Below the pieces are notes generated by a model. It saw only the letters and a list, made by a program, of their open reading frames with translations, was not told the DNA's origin and made no database searches. From Bacteroidota bacterium (GTDB taxonomy: Bacteria > Bacteroidota > Bacteroidia > Chitinophagales > Chitinophagaceae), in the NCBI GenBank assembly GCA_016868775.1, contig VGFT01000003.1, positions 62,001 to 126,000 on the forward strand: a stretch of DNA of 64,000 nucleotides. Reading direction: 5' to 3'. This document shows, piece by piece, positions 26,031 through 36,389 of this stretch. Each line of letters begins with the position of its first letter. Within the stretch, counting starts at the first letter, position 1. The position numbers and the translations under genes were made by a program.

Positions 26031-29000
26031 TTACTGAAGTATGATCCGCTGACGGCCCAACTCCTTCTCAAAATTCACCAAGCGAACCTCATAAATACCC
26101 AGGGGCAAATGCGCCGGAATGGTGAAGTTTTGATCGATGAAATTTCCCTGCACATTCATGTGATGAACATGCACCATTCTGCCCAATGCATCATAGAATT
26201 GCAAACCATGATAGCCGGGGTTCAATCCGGTTAGCGAAACCGTCAGGTTAACCGACTGACCCGGAAGCATGGGTGAAGGGAAAATCCGGAATCCGGCACC
26301 GATCGAACTCAGCGTAAAGGAACGCTGTAGTCCATAAGCGGTACCGCCACTGCTGGTAGCATAGGCTTTGTAATAATAAGTTGCTCCCTGCAGCAGGCCG
26401 GATACACCGGACTGGAAAGAACCGCCGGAGAGATTCGTTGACGGCACCTTGGTACCCGATCCATCAGCAAAGCCGTTGATCGAGCTATATTCAATACCAT
26501 AGGCCGTAACATTTGAGCAGCCCGTTGCAGCGATCGAACCCGCCAACGTAGCCCCGCGGGTAGTGATGGCCGAAGCGGCACCGGTCGTCGCCGTAGCGGG
26601 CGTATTCACCCCAGCTCCCGAAGCAGCCACAAATACCGATGAAGCCCCACCGCCGGAAATGGGGATCGATCCATTGTAGGACTGAACCGCCGTCGGATTA
26701 AAGCGAACAAAGATGGTGTAGCTCTGCGTTCCACCTGGATTTATGATGCCAATCGTATTGTTGTAACTGCCTCCGGAAGTTTGAGAAAAACTATATCCCG
26801 CCAAAGGCCCAACCGTGATCAATGAAGCTGTCAGGTTGCTGCCATTGATGGTGAAGGAATTGGGACCGGCCAGGGCATTCACACACACTGAACCAAAGGA
26901 TGCCAAGGGAGTAGCCGTCAACTGCGGTGGCGGCGGAGCTGTCGTCGTAAAACTTTGCTGCGCTCCATATGCCGTACCGCCACCATTCGTAGCATAGGAT
27001 TTGTAATAATAGGTAGTACCCGGAGTAAGACCTGTTAAGGCGGACGTAAAGCTTCCGGCATTCAGGTTGGAAGAAACCACTTGGGTACCGCTTCCATTTG
27101 CAAAACCATTAACCGTACTGTACTCAATGCCGTAAACGGAAACAGAGGTACAACCATTAGCTGAAATGGATCCACCTGCGGTTGCGGTGTTCGTCGTCAC
27201 AGAAGAGGAAGAACCCGTAACAACAGAAGGTGGCGTACTGATGCCAGCACCGGTAACCGAAACAGAGATCGAAGAGGAGATACCTCCACCACTCACCTGA
27301 ATAGTTCCGTTGTACGATTGCACCGCCGTGGGTGTAAACTGAACAAACACTTGCTGCGTGAACGATCCGCCCGGCTGAGAAATAGACAGACTGGCAGTAA
27401 ATGTTCCAGTCGATGTGGTGGAGAAAGCATATCCGGCAAGTGATCCCACTACCACATTTGCTGTCGATAAATTGCTTCCAGTGAGCGTAAATGAGTTGGC
27501 GGAAGTAGTTGTATTGATACACACATTTCCAAATCCGGTTAATGTAGAGGCAGTCATCGAAGGAGAAACGGTGGTAAAGCTTTGTTGAGTACCCCAAGTG
27601 GTTCCACCTCCATTGGTGGCAAAGGCCTTATAATAATACGTGGTGGCTGGTGTTAACCCGGTCAAGGCAGAAGTGAAACTACCGCCGGAAAGATTCGAAG
27701 AAGATATCTGCGTACCCGATCCATTCGAAAAACCGTTGGTAGTACTGTATTCAATACCGTAGGCGGAGACCGCCGAACATCCAATCGATGTGATAGAACC
27801 AGATGCAACTGCACCGCTTGCTGTGATTGAAGAAGCTGAACCGGTGGTTACCGCCGCTGCCGTGTTAATGCCAGCTCCAGTTACCGCTACGTTCAATGCC
27901 GTTGCCCCTCCACCACTAACGGAAATATTTCCATTGTAGGAAATGGCCGTCGTAGGAGTGAATTGTACAAAGATCTGTTGCGAATATGCCCCACCCGACT
28001 GCGTAAGATTGAGGCTGCTGGTATAAGCTCCACCGGAGGTAATGGAAAAGGTATAACCCGTAAGCGGACCCACAACAATATTCGCTGCAGTCAGGTTAGT
28101 ACCCGTAATAGTGAAAGAGTTCGGCCCGCCTACCGCATTCAAACAAACATTTCCAAATCCGGTAAGTGAACTCGCCGTGAGCAGCGGATTCGGAGAAGAT
28201 GTGGTGAAAGAACCTTCTGTACTATATGCCGTGCCGCCGCCATTGGTAGCAAAGGAATGATAATAATAAGTTGTGCCTTGCGTCAATCCGCTCAGTGCTG
28301 AAGAGAAACTTCCGGCCGACAAATTCGTAGAAGCAACTGCCGTTCCGCTTCCGTTGGCAAACCCGGAAGTGGTACTGTATTCGATTCCATAAGCCGTTAC
28401 GGAGGAACAACCATTGCTCGAGATCGATCCGGCTACTGTTGCGGAGGTTTGTGTAACCGGCGAGGCCGACCCGGCCGCAACGGTTGCCAAGGTATTGACG
28501 CCGGCCCCGCTGGCTGCCACTTGAATAGCTGTAGCCCCACCCCCGCTCACAGGAATGTTTCCGTTGTACGATTGTACCGCAGTGGGCAGTAGTTGCACAA
28601 ATACTTGCTGGGAGAAAGAACCTCCCGTTTGAGTCAGGTTCAAGGAAGTACTGTAAGTACCGCCTGCCGTGGTGGCGAATTGATAGCCAGCAAGGGGACC
28701 AACCGTAACATTCGCCGTAGACAAATTGGTGCCCGTGATAGTAAATGAATTGGTGGTAGAAGCCACATTCAAACACACGTTACCAAATGCCGAAAGGGTA
28801 GTCGCACTCAGGCTTGCAGAGGGGGCAGCAGTAGTAATGGCCGTAATCTCATTGGAGTTTGCAGAGGTCGAAACGCCATTGGTTGCGCGCACTACATAAT
28901 AATACGTGGTGCTGGAGGTGAGTCCGGTTACCGGATAGCTGGTTACATTACCCACATTCAAATTCTGCTGGACATAAGTATTTACGAAGCCGTTGACTTG

Positions 29001-30743
29001 TCCTTTCACATAGATTGCTGAGGTCCGACTGGTTCCACCGGCGGCAACCGGAGATGCGTTGATTGCGTCGTTGGATGTCATGATCCAACGCAGGAAAACC
29101 GAAGCTTGATTATTAGCTGCTGCAGGCAAGGCTACATCGGTCAGTGCACCCCAGGTGGTCAAATTCCCGGCAACAACCGCGATGGTAAGCGCTACTGTTC
29201 CCCCAGTTACATCGGCCCAAGTTCCAGATGATCCAACTTTGTATTGCAGTTTAAAATCTTTTGGTCCCGTTGAAGAAGATCCCTGCAAGGAGGATACCGT
29301 GATGTTTGTAGCACCCGTAGTATTTACCTCCACTTGCCAGAATTTAGTGTTCAGTCCACCATCCCACCCATTCGCCGAAACGGAATAAGGATTGGGCGTT
29401 CCATTGGCACCCGAAGGGCCAGACTGATAAGATATCGTTCCTGAAGATCCCTGCAAACTGATTGTCTGAATGTTGAGGTTATTAATATTGCCTGCATCGG
29501 CTGTCTGACTCGCAGAAGTAGCAGTTGCACAATTCCATCCGGCCAATGTTTCGTTAACCAATCCGGGCACTTTGGTATACACATCCAAAAAATACCCGGT
29601 GGCACCTGTGACGGCATTCCAATTCGCCGTGAATCCGGTACTGCCAACGGCGGAAGCAGCAGTGGCCACAGGAGCATCGATGGATGTTCCGGTTCCGGAT
29701 ACAGCAAGGGTACCGGTTGCTCCGCCTCCGCTTAAACTAACGTTACCGGATTTTAGTCCGTTCGATTGTGGCGTGAACCGAACATAAAAAGATGTAGCCG
29801 CAAGGGTTGCGGAGGTATAAGCAATCGTAGTACTCGCACCCCAAGAGGTATTGTTATTCGATACCTGAAAATCAGTGTTGGGCGCAGTGATGGTAATGTT
29901 GCCGGGTGCCCCGGTGAGGTTTGCCCCGGAAAGAGAGATGGTTTGTGAAGCAGAACTGGATCCGGTTACAACTGAGCCAAAGGAATTGATCGTCCCAATT
30001 GTTAGAGCTGGCGAGGCTGCCGAACCACCGGGTGTAACAGAGGCCCAAGTGGTGCCAGCTAAAATAGCATCAATTTGTTGGGTGGAAGCTGAACTGGCTG
30101 ACCCTTGACGCAAATAAACGGCACCAATACTGGTCGCATCTGTTATCGTGGCAGCGGTAACATTGGGAATGGTTGCCGTGGTTTCCGCTCCTCCCAATGC
30201 CGGATTCACCCAAAGATCAACAACGTCATCGGTCGTGGTGCCAGCATTGAAGGTATACTTGACCACCACTAAATAGGTTGTCCCAAATGTACGTGAAGCA
30301 GTTTCATAGGTGGCAGTTGAGTTGCTCTTTCCCACACCAAATTGAAATCCTCCTGTTCCGTCAGACTTGGCATAAACTCTTATCGGAAAAATCGTAGAGG
30401 TTTGATACAATCCAATAAAATAATCACCTCCTTGTGCCGCACTGACGTTTATCAGAAAAGACATATAAACACTTCCCGTGGTGGTACTGGTAAAGGTTCG
30501 ATTTGCATCTTCTCCGGATGTCGTCATGGTCACTGCGTTACCTACACCCGATCCGGGGTGACCGGTATAGGTCAGCCCGGGAGTGGTAACGATTAGTGCA
30601 TTGGTCCCGGCACCGGAGTGAGCCGACCATCCATTGGCGGTCAACAATTGCCCGGCGGCATAGGTAAAATCCTCCGTCAGCAATTGCCCATAAGAGGAAA
30701 AGGAAAGCACAACAGCGACCCAGACAGCTATAATTTTTTTCAT
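26031..30743 (-). CDS. Large secreted repeat protein with T9SS sorting domain
   Basis: A 1570-residue exported protein. In order: signal peptide (MKKIIAVWVAVVLSFSSYGQ); a concanavalin-like beta-sandwich (about 21-235); an Ig-like module (about 245-350); a fibronectin-III-like module split by a beta-sandwich insert (about 352-637); four tandem units of about 210 residues (about 638-1478); and a T9SS type A sorting domain (from FRIFPSPMLPGQSVNLTVSL). No catalytic motif is visible, so it looks like a surface adhesin or binding scaffold. It is the last gene of the TonB receptor-DUF5689-DUF5689 operon, 38 nt after the second lipoprotein gene. Confidence 0.85.
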   Translation of the reverse strand: MKKIIAVWVAVVLSFSSYGQLLTEDFTYAAGQLLTANGWSAHSGAGTNALIVTTPGLTYTGHPGSGVGNAVTMTTSGEDANRTFTSTTTGSVYMSFLINVSAAQGGDYFIGLYQTSTIFPIRVYAKSDGTGGFQFGVGKSNSTATYETASRTFGTTYLVVVKYTFNAGTTTDDVVDLWVNPALGGAETTATIPNVTAATITDATSIGAVYLRQGSASSASTQQIDAILAGTTWASVTPGGSAASPALTIGTINSFGSVVTGSSSASQTISLSGANLTGAPGNITITAPNTDFQVSNNNTSWGASTTIAYTSATLAATSFYVRFTPQSNGLKSGNVSLSGGGATGTLAVSGTGTSIDAPVATAASAVGSTGFTANWNAVTGATGYFLDVYTKVPGLVNETLAGWNCATATSASQTADAGNINNLNIQTISLQGSSGTISYQSGPSGANGTPNPYSVSANGWDGGLNTKFWQVEVNTTGATNITVSSLQGSSSTGPKDFKLQYKVGSSGTWADVTGGTVALTIAVVAGNLTTWGALTDVALPAAANNQASVFLRWIMTSNDAINASPVAAGGTSRTSAIYVKGQVNGFVNTYVQQNLNVGNVTSYPVTGLTSSTTYYYVVRATNGVSTSANSNEITAITTAAPSASLSATTLSAFGNVCLNVASTTNSFTITGTNLSTANVTVGPLAGYQFATTAGGTYSTSLNLTQTGGSFSQQVFVQLLPTAVQSYNGNIPVSGGGATAIQVAASGAGVNTLATVAAGSASPVTQTSATVAGSISSNGCSSVTAYGIEYSTTSGFANGSGTAVASTNLSAGSFSSALSGLTQGTTYYYHSFATNGGGTAYSTEGSFTTSSPNPLLTASSLTGFGNVCLNAVGGPNSFTITGTNLTAANIVVGPLTGYTFSITSGGAYTSSLNLTQSGGAYSQQIFVQFTPTTAISYNGNISVSGGGATALNVAVTGAGINTAAAVTTGSASSITASGAVASGSITSIGCSAVSAYGIEYSTTNGFSNGSGTQISSSNLSGGSFTSALTGLTPATTYYYKAFATNGGGTTWGTQQSFTTVSPSMTASTLTGFGNVCINTTTSANSFTLTGSNLSTANVVVGSLAGYAFSTTSTGTFTASLSISQPGGSFTQQVFVQFTPTAVQSYNGTIQVSGGGISSSISVSVTGAGISTPPSVVTGSSSSVTTNTATAGGSISANGCTSVSVYGIEYSTVNGFANGSGTQVVSSNLNAGSFTSALTGLTPGTTYYYKSYATNGGGTAYGAQQSFTTTAPPPPQLTATPLASFGSVCVNALAGPNSFTINGSNLTASLITVGPLAGYSFSQTSGGSYNNTIGIINPGGTQSYTIFVRFNPTAVQSYNGSIPISGGGASSVFVAASGAGVNTPATATTGAASAITTRGATLAGSIAATGCSNVTAYGIEYSSINGFADGSGTKVPSTNLSGGSFQSGVSGLLQGATYYYKAYATSSGGTAYGLQRSFTLSSIGAGFRIFPSPMLPGQSVNLTVSLTGLNPGYHGLQFYDALGRMVHVHHMNVQGNFIDQNFTIPAHLPLGIYEVRLVNFEKELGRQRIILQ
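26310..28835 (-). repeat. Four tandem ~630-bp coding repeats
   Basis: Four in-frame units, with boundaries near 28835, 28205, 27575, 26945 and 26310, each encode two modules. The first is about 105 residues (from xFGNVCLN to SGAG). The second is about 100 residues, fibronectin-like (from AYGIEYST to GTAYGxQxSFTT). Units keep a constant length but differ at many positions, so they are diverged rather than freshly copied. Confidence 0.85.
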
Positions 30744-30781
30744 GCCGATTTTGTATTAAACGTTTTGATTTTTCGATAGCA

Positions 30782-32914
30782 TTAATTCCAACTCAATTGA
30801 AGGTCGTCAATTGCAGAGGACGGCCGATTACCACTTCCGGTAGTAGCGCTCAGCGACACCACGCGGATCCAAACTTTTTGGTTCAGGTTATTCAGCGAGG
30901 CGCCAAAGTTGACGGTGGCCGTGGTGCCCCCAAACGTGGGTGTAGTGGTGAGGGTAGCCGGTGTGGTGTTTACAGGAGTAAAAGAAGTCGGAGTATCGCC
31001 CAGGCCATAATCGACGATCCAGGTTGTGGTTCTGCCCGAAGTATTGTCGAGCGATTGCAATTGAAAACTCAATTGAAAATTCGTTTTACCCGTGGTGTTG
31101 TCGAGCAGGATCACAAAGGCGGAGCCGGGATCGTATCCGGTAGCGCTGGTTTGACGAATTCCAAAAGCCCGGTTGGTGGCGGCGCCTTGTGCCGTAGCAT
31201 CTGCCGCGGCGGTTAGTCCCGTTGCCGAGGCAAAATTCTTGGCCCCGGCCGTGACGTTGTTCCAAACCGTCGGCGCCCATGCTCCAACGGGTGTCATATC
31301 TCCGGTTCCGATCGAACTGGCGGTGGCACCCACTTTAGCAGAGAATCCGGCGGGCAAACCGGCAGAGATTCCGTCAAAATTTTGTGTGTACGGTGAGGTG
31401 GTGAGGGGGAGTCCTGAACCGGAGGGAGGCGGCGGACCGCTGCCTGCCACCACATCATTCGTTGGATTGCGTATGCCGATCTGAAAGGTGGCCGCGAATG
31501 GCGTCAGGTATCCAACCAGCGAACTGGCTGTATTGGGATAAGTTGAATTGGCAAAACTGGCAGATGCCAATGTAAAGGCAACGATGGATCCGGTAGCATC
31601 CGTCAAATTCACACTGCCATTCCACCTTCCGGAAGTACCTCCGGTAAGGGAATTGATGTTGACGGTGCGCACAAGAGTAGATTCCCAATTTTCAAAATTG
31701 GCGATGATGTTGGCGATGGTAGCCTGACGCGGCGTGATTGATTTTCCGGTTGCGCGAACCGCGGCATAGGAAAGGGGAACGTTATTCAACTGAAGCAATC
31801 CATTAAACTCGGAGAGTTCCATGCCCGTTACATTTACATCGATCGAATCGCCCAGGTTAAATGAATGGTTTGCGTCGAAACGAACAACGATGCCGGCCAA
31901 ACCGTCTCCCTGCTGCAAATAGATGTTGCGGGCATTCAGGTTGTTGGTGGATCGATCACTGATTACTACTCCCGTAATGCGTTTAGAATTTGGTCCGTAT
32001 GTAATTGCTCCCGTATACAAGGCGCGCAGATCGGAGGTGTTCATTAATGTGGTAGGACCCGTTCCGCAGCGAGCCCCGTTGAATTGAACATCGTTCTCAT
32101 CGCGGACGGTAAGTTGTTTGGTGCTGCCGAAATAAGAATAAACACCAACGATGTCCCCGTTGCCATTGGGCAAATTCAGTGTCGCAAACTTGGAATAATT
32201 ACTGGTGCGTAGCGTGATTCGGTTTCCGGAGGGATTCGCACAACCCTGTACGATCCGATTTCCGGATTGATCGGCATCGGCAAATGGCTTGGATGTATCG
32301 GCCGCATTGAATTCATGTCCCACCAATTTGATCAGCGTGCTCACATAGCGGTCTTGTAAAGTGGTGGTCAGTTGAGAAACGTTCACCACCACCGGGTCGA
32401 TGGGTTGATTCAGCGCTCCACGTACAATATAGTCAGGCAACAAGTTTTGGGCGATCAGGGTCACGCCCCCTAGACTGAGGTAGTTGGAATCCAATCCGCC
32501 ACCCAGTTGAAGGGTGCCATTGTATTGTCCGAGGTAAAGTCCCTTGCACTTGACATACAATTTCCTTCCCACTGGATAGCTCGTATAATGGTTACTGCCG
32601 GCGATCCGAAGTAAAACGCCACCGGTACCATCTTGAATGGCGATCTGCTGATAATAATTTCCGCTTCGGTCGTCGCAAGAAACGATGCCTTCGATCACGA
32701 TATTATCGTTGATCGGCAGCGCTTGCCCTCCATTGTAACGGGCTTTTAATGCCTGAATAGAGGTGTTGGCGGTAATACCTGCGTCGCCAAGTACGGGTGG
32801 CTCAGCAATTTTTTTGGTACAACTGAGTTGCGTGAACAAGAGGGCCACTCCGATCAGCCCGGGCGCCCGTAGAAAAAGTGTTGTATGTTTCATATTCATT
32901 AGAATCGTATTCAT
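30782..32914 (-). CDS. DUF5689 lipoprotein with two DUF5689-like domains and a beta-sandwich
   Basis: A 710-residue predicted surface lipoprotein: signal with lipobox LLFTQLSCTKK; a first DUF5689 domain at about 45-285 (NIVIEGIVSCDDRSGNYYQQ, then IAIQDGTGGVLLRIAG); a second related domain at about 290-490 (ITGVVISDRSTNNLNARNIY); and a C-terminal jelly-roll-like domain at about 505-710 ending SSAIDDLQLSWN. DUF5689 resembles OB-fold modules; ligand binding is inferred, not shown. The second domain closely matches the neighbouring 236-residue lipoprotein, suggesting duplication. Several in-frame starts exist (TTG 32926, ATG 32914, 32899, 32893); 32914 is the first ATG past the upstream stop. Confidence 0.8.
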   Translation of the reverse strand: MNTILMNMKHTTLFLRAPGLIGVALLFTQLSCTKKIAEPPVLGDAGITANTSIQALKARYNGGQALPINDNIVIEGIVSCDDRSGNYYQQIAIQDGTGGVLLRIAGSNHYTSYPVGRKLYVKCKGLYLGQYNGTLQLGGGLDSNYLSLGGVTLIAQNLLPDYIVRGALNQPIDPVVVNVSQLTTTLQDRYVSTLIKLVGHEFNAADTSKPFADADQSGNRIVQGCANPSGNRITLRTSNYSKFATLNLPNGNGDIVGVYSYFGSTKQLTVRDENDVQFNGARCGTGPTTLMNTSDLRALYTGAITYGPNSKRITGVVISDRSTNNLNARNIYLQQGDGLAGIVVRFDANHSFNLGDSIDVNVTGMELSEFNGLLQLNNVPLSYAAVRATGKSITPRQATIANIIANFENWESTLVRTVNINSLTGGTSGRWNGSVNLTDATGSIVAFTLASASFANSTYPNTASSLVGYLTPFAATFQIGIRNPTNDVVAGSGPPPPSGSGLPLTTSPYTQNFDGISAGLPAGFSAKVGATASSIGTGDMTPVGAWAPTVWNNVTAGAKNFASATGLTAAADATAQGAATNRAFGIRQTSATGYDPGSAFVILLDNTTGKTNFQLSFQLQSLDNTSGRTTTWIVDYGLGDTPTSFTPVNTTPATLTTTPTFGGTTATVNFGASLNNLNQKVWIRVVSLSATTGSGNRPSSAIDDLQLSWN

Positions 32915-32922
32915 GGAAGGGA

Positions 32923-33633
32923 TCAATTGGCATCCGACGCAGCGCGCAAGGCCAATTGCTTGGTTGTATTGAAGGGGGTAAGGTAGCCGGTGATGCGTTG
33001 GGGGTTGCTGGGATAGACAACGCCTGCGAAGCCGGCAAAATATGAGGTAAAGATGATCAGGCTGTTAGCACCGCTGTTGATGGTAACGCTGCCCGACCAG
33101 GTTCCATTCGATCCGCCGGTGATTGAGGTAATACCGGTGATCTGAACCAGTGTCGATTCCCATGCCTCATAATTAGTATTGATGTCAGCGATGGTGGTGG
33201 ACCTTGGGGTGATGGATTTCCCGGAGGCGACCAGGCTGGCATAACTAAGGGGTACGTTGTTAACCTGCAACAATCCGCGGTACTCAGAAATTTCTTGTCC
33301 CGATACCTCCACGTCGATCGAATCGCCCAGGTTGAAGGCATGTGAAGCGGTGAAACGAACACAGATACCTGCTTTGCCGGTGCCCTGCTGCAAATAAATA
33401 TTTTGTCCGTTGATATTTCCGGTAGTGCGATCGCTGATTACGATACCGGTGATCTTGCGTCCGTTGGGTGCTGCGGTGGTTGATCCGGTAAAAAGAGCAC
33501 GCAACTCAGCCGTGTTGATCAGGGCTGCGGGATCGGGACCTTGGGGACCGACGGGTTCCTTACTGCAAGCGGTTAGCAATGCACCAAAACCGATCAAACA
33601 GCAGAGGACTCGAAGCGTATAAGTATGTTGCAT
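32923..33633 (-). CDS. DUF5689-type lipoprotein
   Basis: A 236-residue predicted lipoprotein with signal and lipobox FGALLTACSKE and one DUF5689-like domain (ITGIVISDRTTGNINGQNIY, FNLGDSIDVEVSGQEISEYR, GLLQVNNVPLSYASL). Its domain is the near twin of the second domain of the next gene. It follows the TonB receptor gene by 28 nt. In receptor operons such lipoproteins often sit on the cell surface and deliver ligand to the receptor; that role is inferred here. Confidence 0.8.
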   Translation of the reverse strand: MQHTYTLRVLCCLIGFGALLTACSKEPVGPQGPDPAALINTAELRALFTGSTTAAPNGRKITGIVISDRTTGNINGQNIYLQQGTGKAGICVRFTASHAFNLGDSIDVEVSGQEISEYRGLLQVNNVPLSYASLVASGKSITPRSTTIADINTNYEAWESTLVQITGITSITGGSNGTWSGSVTINSGANSLIIFTSYFAGFAGVVYPSNPQRITGYLTPFNTTKQLALRAASDAN

Positions 33634-33661
33634 AAGAGATAAATGAGTATGTATCGAAAAA

Positions 33662-36256
33662 TTAAAAACGAAGGGTTACACTGGAAAAGAAGTTGATGCC
33701 GTAGGCGTAGAACAAACGGGGCGGAAACTTACCCACTTGCATCGGATCGGTCGGTGCCAATTGCGGATCATACCGTAACTGTTCGAAACCACCGGTCACA
33801 ATTCCCTGATTGTTGAGCAGGTTGTTCACGCCCACATTGAATACCAAAAAGGTGGATTTCCCTTGGATTTCATACGCCTTGGGCAATTTCCAGGAGTAAC
33901 CACCGAAGAAATCGAGGGTTTGCTGGGCATCGAATTTGGTCTGACCAAACACCGCATTGTAATCGGTCGATCCGGGGGTGAGGTATTTCAAGGCATCCCA
34001 GGTGCGACGAACGGGATTGAAACTCAAATAGGATTGATCAAAATAATTTCCGGTCAGACTAACGAACCAGAATTTGGGGGAGCGGTAACTGAGCCCCACG
34101 CTATATGCCTCCATGGGCGTTGAGGGAATACGGAAATTCTCGGCGTAAATGATCTGCTGTCCCAGTAGCAAGGCACTGTTGTCGACCGTTATGGTTGCTT
34201 TTTGACGGCTGTCAAAATAATATCGTCCCAGGGCTGCCGCACCCGTCAGGGTCAAGGTGGAGGAAAGCTTGGCCTCGATACCCAGCTCGCCGCCGAAGTG
34301 GAGTTTGTCGATCCCGGTAGTGGCGTAGTTAACAAAGTTCTGGTACGTATCGTGGTAGAACGTAACCACGTCCATTCCACCTATGAACTGCGTGTAGTAC
34401 CCGCCGAGGTGGATCTTCAAACGCGGTGCATTCAACACGTAGCTTCCCTCGATGGTGCGAATGGTTTCAGAAGTTACCAGATCTTGTTGGGCATGGCGGG
34501 TACGAGGAGAAACGTATACATTCTCAAAATAGGGAGGGCGGGTTTGCTGAGAAGCATTTACGTAAACATAATTACGACCATCGATCTTGTAGGTAATGCC
34601 GGCTTTGACGCCGTAATTGAAAAAGTCGTTGACAGTGCCTTTCCCAAAAGAGTTGTTGGGAAAAAGACCGTGACGGGTATTGCCCTGTCGATAGAAGGAG
34701 GTTTGGGAGGCTGTGCCCGATAGGAAGAAATCGACCTTATTGAATTTAAATACGGCTTGAGCCCAAGCGGCAGCGCGACTGATGTTGATGTTGTAATCGT
34801 ATCCGTACGTATCCCCTTTTTTCAGGATGCGGTTGGGGTTGTTCAAATCGAATTGATTGGAAGAATTATCCGCTGGGAAATCGCGCTCGGCGAATTGATT
34901 GATGTTGACATAAAAATCACCCCCCAACAGGTCATCCACAAGCAGGTAGTAGTGGTTGCGCTGGTTTTGATACGATACACCGGCCGTCACATCGATGAAG
35001 CCGGCAAGTTGGGTGTTGAGTACCGAGTTGAAATTGTAACGCTGGGTATTGATGACGCGGTCTTGCAAGACATAGAGGGAACGCCGACCGCTTACATTAT
35101 TTCCCGGCGTACCATTGGCATTGGCGATGGTAGCAAAATTGGCGCGGTTCACATCGTACAAGCGTTGCCAGTTAATCTGACGAAGGTTGATATCGGCTTT
35201 CATCCGATCGCGGAGCAGTTGTCCTTGAATCGGATCGGTGGTGCTGGCCCAGGTAGAAGTATAACTGGGGAGATAGCGGTAGTAATCGGGGCGCGGATCG
35301 GGGGCGTTATACCAATCAAGGGCGGTTACGCTGCGGTCACCAAACGAGAAACCGGCGGCAGTGGTCCACGTAGTCTTGTTATTCAACCGATAATCATGCG
35401 TGAGCAGGATAACGGGTTGGTGGGTTCGGCCGATGCTGGCGTTGTGTTTGATGCCGTTTTGATATCCCCAGTTTGGGTTGTAGTAGTTGGTGCCGGCCAA
35501 GTCGAGCATTTCCCGAACGGAAGATCCTTGTCGACCGTTCTCGGTGGGCGCGCCAAAGGCGGTGAAGGAGAGCAGGTGTTTTTGTCTGATGCGTTTATCA
35601 ACGGCAGCAAAGTATCCCCATCCATTATAGAATGTACCGGGCACATATCCTTCTCCGGCCCAGCGGCGGCTGGCGCTAAACGAAAAGGCCCAGCCTTTTT
35701 TACTGAGTCCGGTTGAATGCGTGATCATCAGCCGATTGTTGTAGTTGCGGTTGGAGGAGGCATAGCCAATGCTGGTCTGGGCCCGTTGTTTGCTGGCGCG
35801 GGCATCGATCTGCATGTTGCCGCCGATGTCTCCGAACGTGAACGTGGTGTTGCGGAGTCCCCAGGTTTGTTCTCGGTTGCGCATCACGTCGTTGAGTCCG
35901 CCCCAAAGTCCGAACGGCGTAAATCCGTTATCCAGGTTATCCATCGGGATCCCGTTCATAAAGGTGCTGAAATGGTCGTTGTCGTAGCCGCGGATCCGAA
36001 AGCGAACGGCACTGAAATTGAAGGTGGCGGCGGAGTAGAACGGGTCGCGACCGGCGCTGAGCAAGGAAGAGGTGCTGGTGCTTCCGCCGTCGCCCAAGTC
36101 ATTGTCATCTGCCGAAACCACGGGAATGTTATCCAGCACACCATCCTTCAACTCCTCCACAATGGTGGTGTCAACCTTGATGATGGTTGTATCTTTTTGA
36201 GCGTGCAGGGAAAACAGGCAACAACTGAGTAAGCTGAGCAGCAGAATTCGGCGCAT
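33662..36256 (-). CDS. TonB-dependent outer membrane receptor
   Basis: An 864-residue TonB-dependent receptor for energised uptake across the outer membrane. It has a signal peptide (MRRILLLSLLSCCLFSLHAQ), a plug domain starting after a possible TonB box (TTIVEELKDGVLDNIPVVSA), the plug strand VRFRIRGYDNDHFSTFMNG, and a 22-strand-type barrel ending with aromatic FFSSVTLRF. It lacks the N-terminal carboxypeptidase-like domain of SusC proteins. The start at 36256 is chosen for the signal peptide. It is first in an operon with two DUF5689 lipoproteins and a T9SS repeat protein, divergent from a secreted EEP nuclease. The substrate is unknown. Confidence 0.9.
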   Translation of the reverse strand: MRRILLLSLLSCCLFSLHAQKDTTIIKVDTTIVEELKDGVLDNIPVVSADDNDLGDGGSTSTSSLLSAGRDPFYSAATFNFSAVRFRIRGYDNDHFSTFMNGIPMDNLDNGFTPFGLWGGLNDVMRNREQTWGLRNTTFTFGDIGGNMQIDARASKQRAQTSIGYASSNRNYNNRLMITHSTGLSKKGWAFSFSASRRWAGEGYVPGTFYNGWGYFAAVDKRIRQKHLLSFTAFGAPTENGRQGSSVREMLDLAGTNYYNPNWGYQNGIKHNASIGRTHQPVILLTHDYRLNNKTTWTTAAGFSFGDRSVTALDWYNAPDPRPDYYRYLPSYTSTWASTTDPIQGQLLRDRMKADINLRQINWQRLYDVNRANFATIANANGTPGNNVSGRRSLYVLQDRVINTQRYNFNSVLNTQLAGFIDVTAGVSYQNQRNHYYLLVDDLLGGDFYVNINQFAERDFPADNSSNQFDLNNPNRILKKGDTYGYDYNINISRAAAWAQAVFKFNKVDFFLSGTASQTSFYRQGNTRHGLFPNNSFGKGTVNDFFNYGVKAGITYKIDGRNYVYVNASQQTRPPYFENVYVSPRTRHAQQDLVTSETIRTIEGSYVLNAPRLKIHLGGYYTQFIGGMDVVTFYHDTYQNFVNYATTGIDKLHFGGELGIEAKLSSTLTLTGAAALGRYYFDSRQKATITVDNSALLLGQQIIYAENFRIPSTPMEAYSVGLSYRSPKFWFVSLTGNYFDQSYLSFNPVRRTWDALKYLTPGSTDYNAVFGQTKFDAQQTLDFFGGYSWKLPKAYEIQGKSTFLVFNVGVNNLLNNQGIVTGGFEQLRYDPQLAPTDPMQVGKFPPRLFYAYGINFFSSVTLRF

Positions 36257-36389
36257 GATAAGCAGTTTTTTGAGAGACCTGCAAAGTACTAGGATTCTTA
36301 TGGATAACGATAAAAAAGTATACACATAACAATCCCTTCATATTTCAAGAAGATCCAGCCATAAATCACAAATTGCCTAACTTGTACCG

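Noticed and set aside
34757-35716. 319-codon plus-strand open frame
   Set aside because: Antisense to the TonB receptor barrel; it arises from the codon bias of the real gene.
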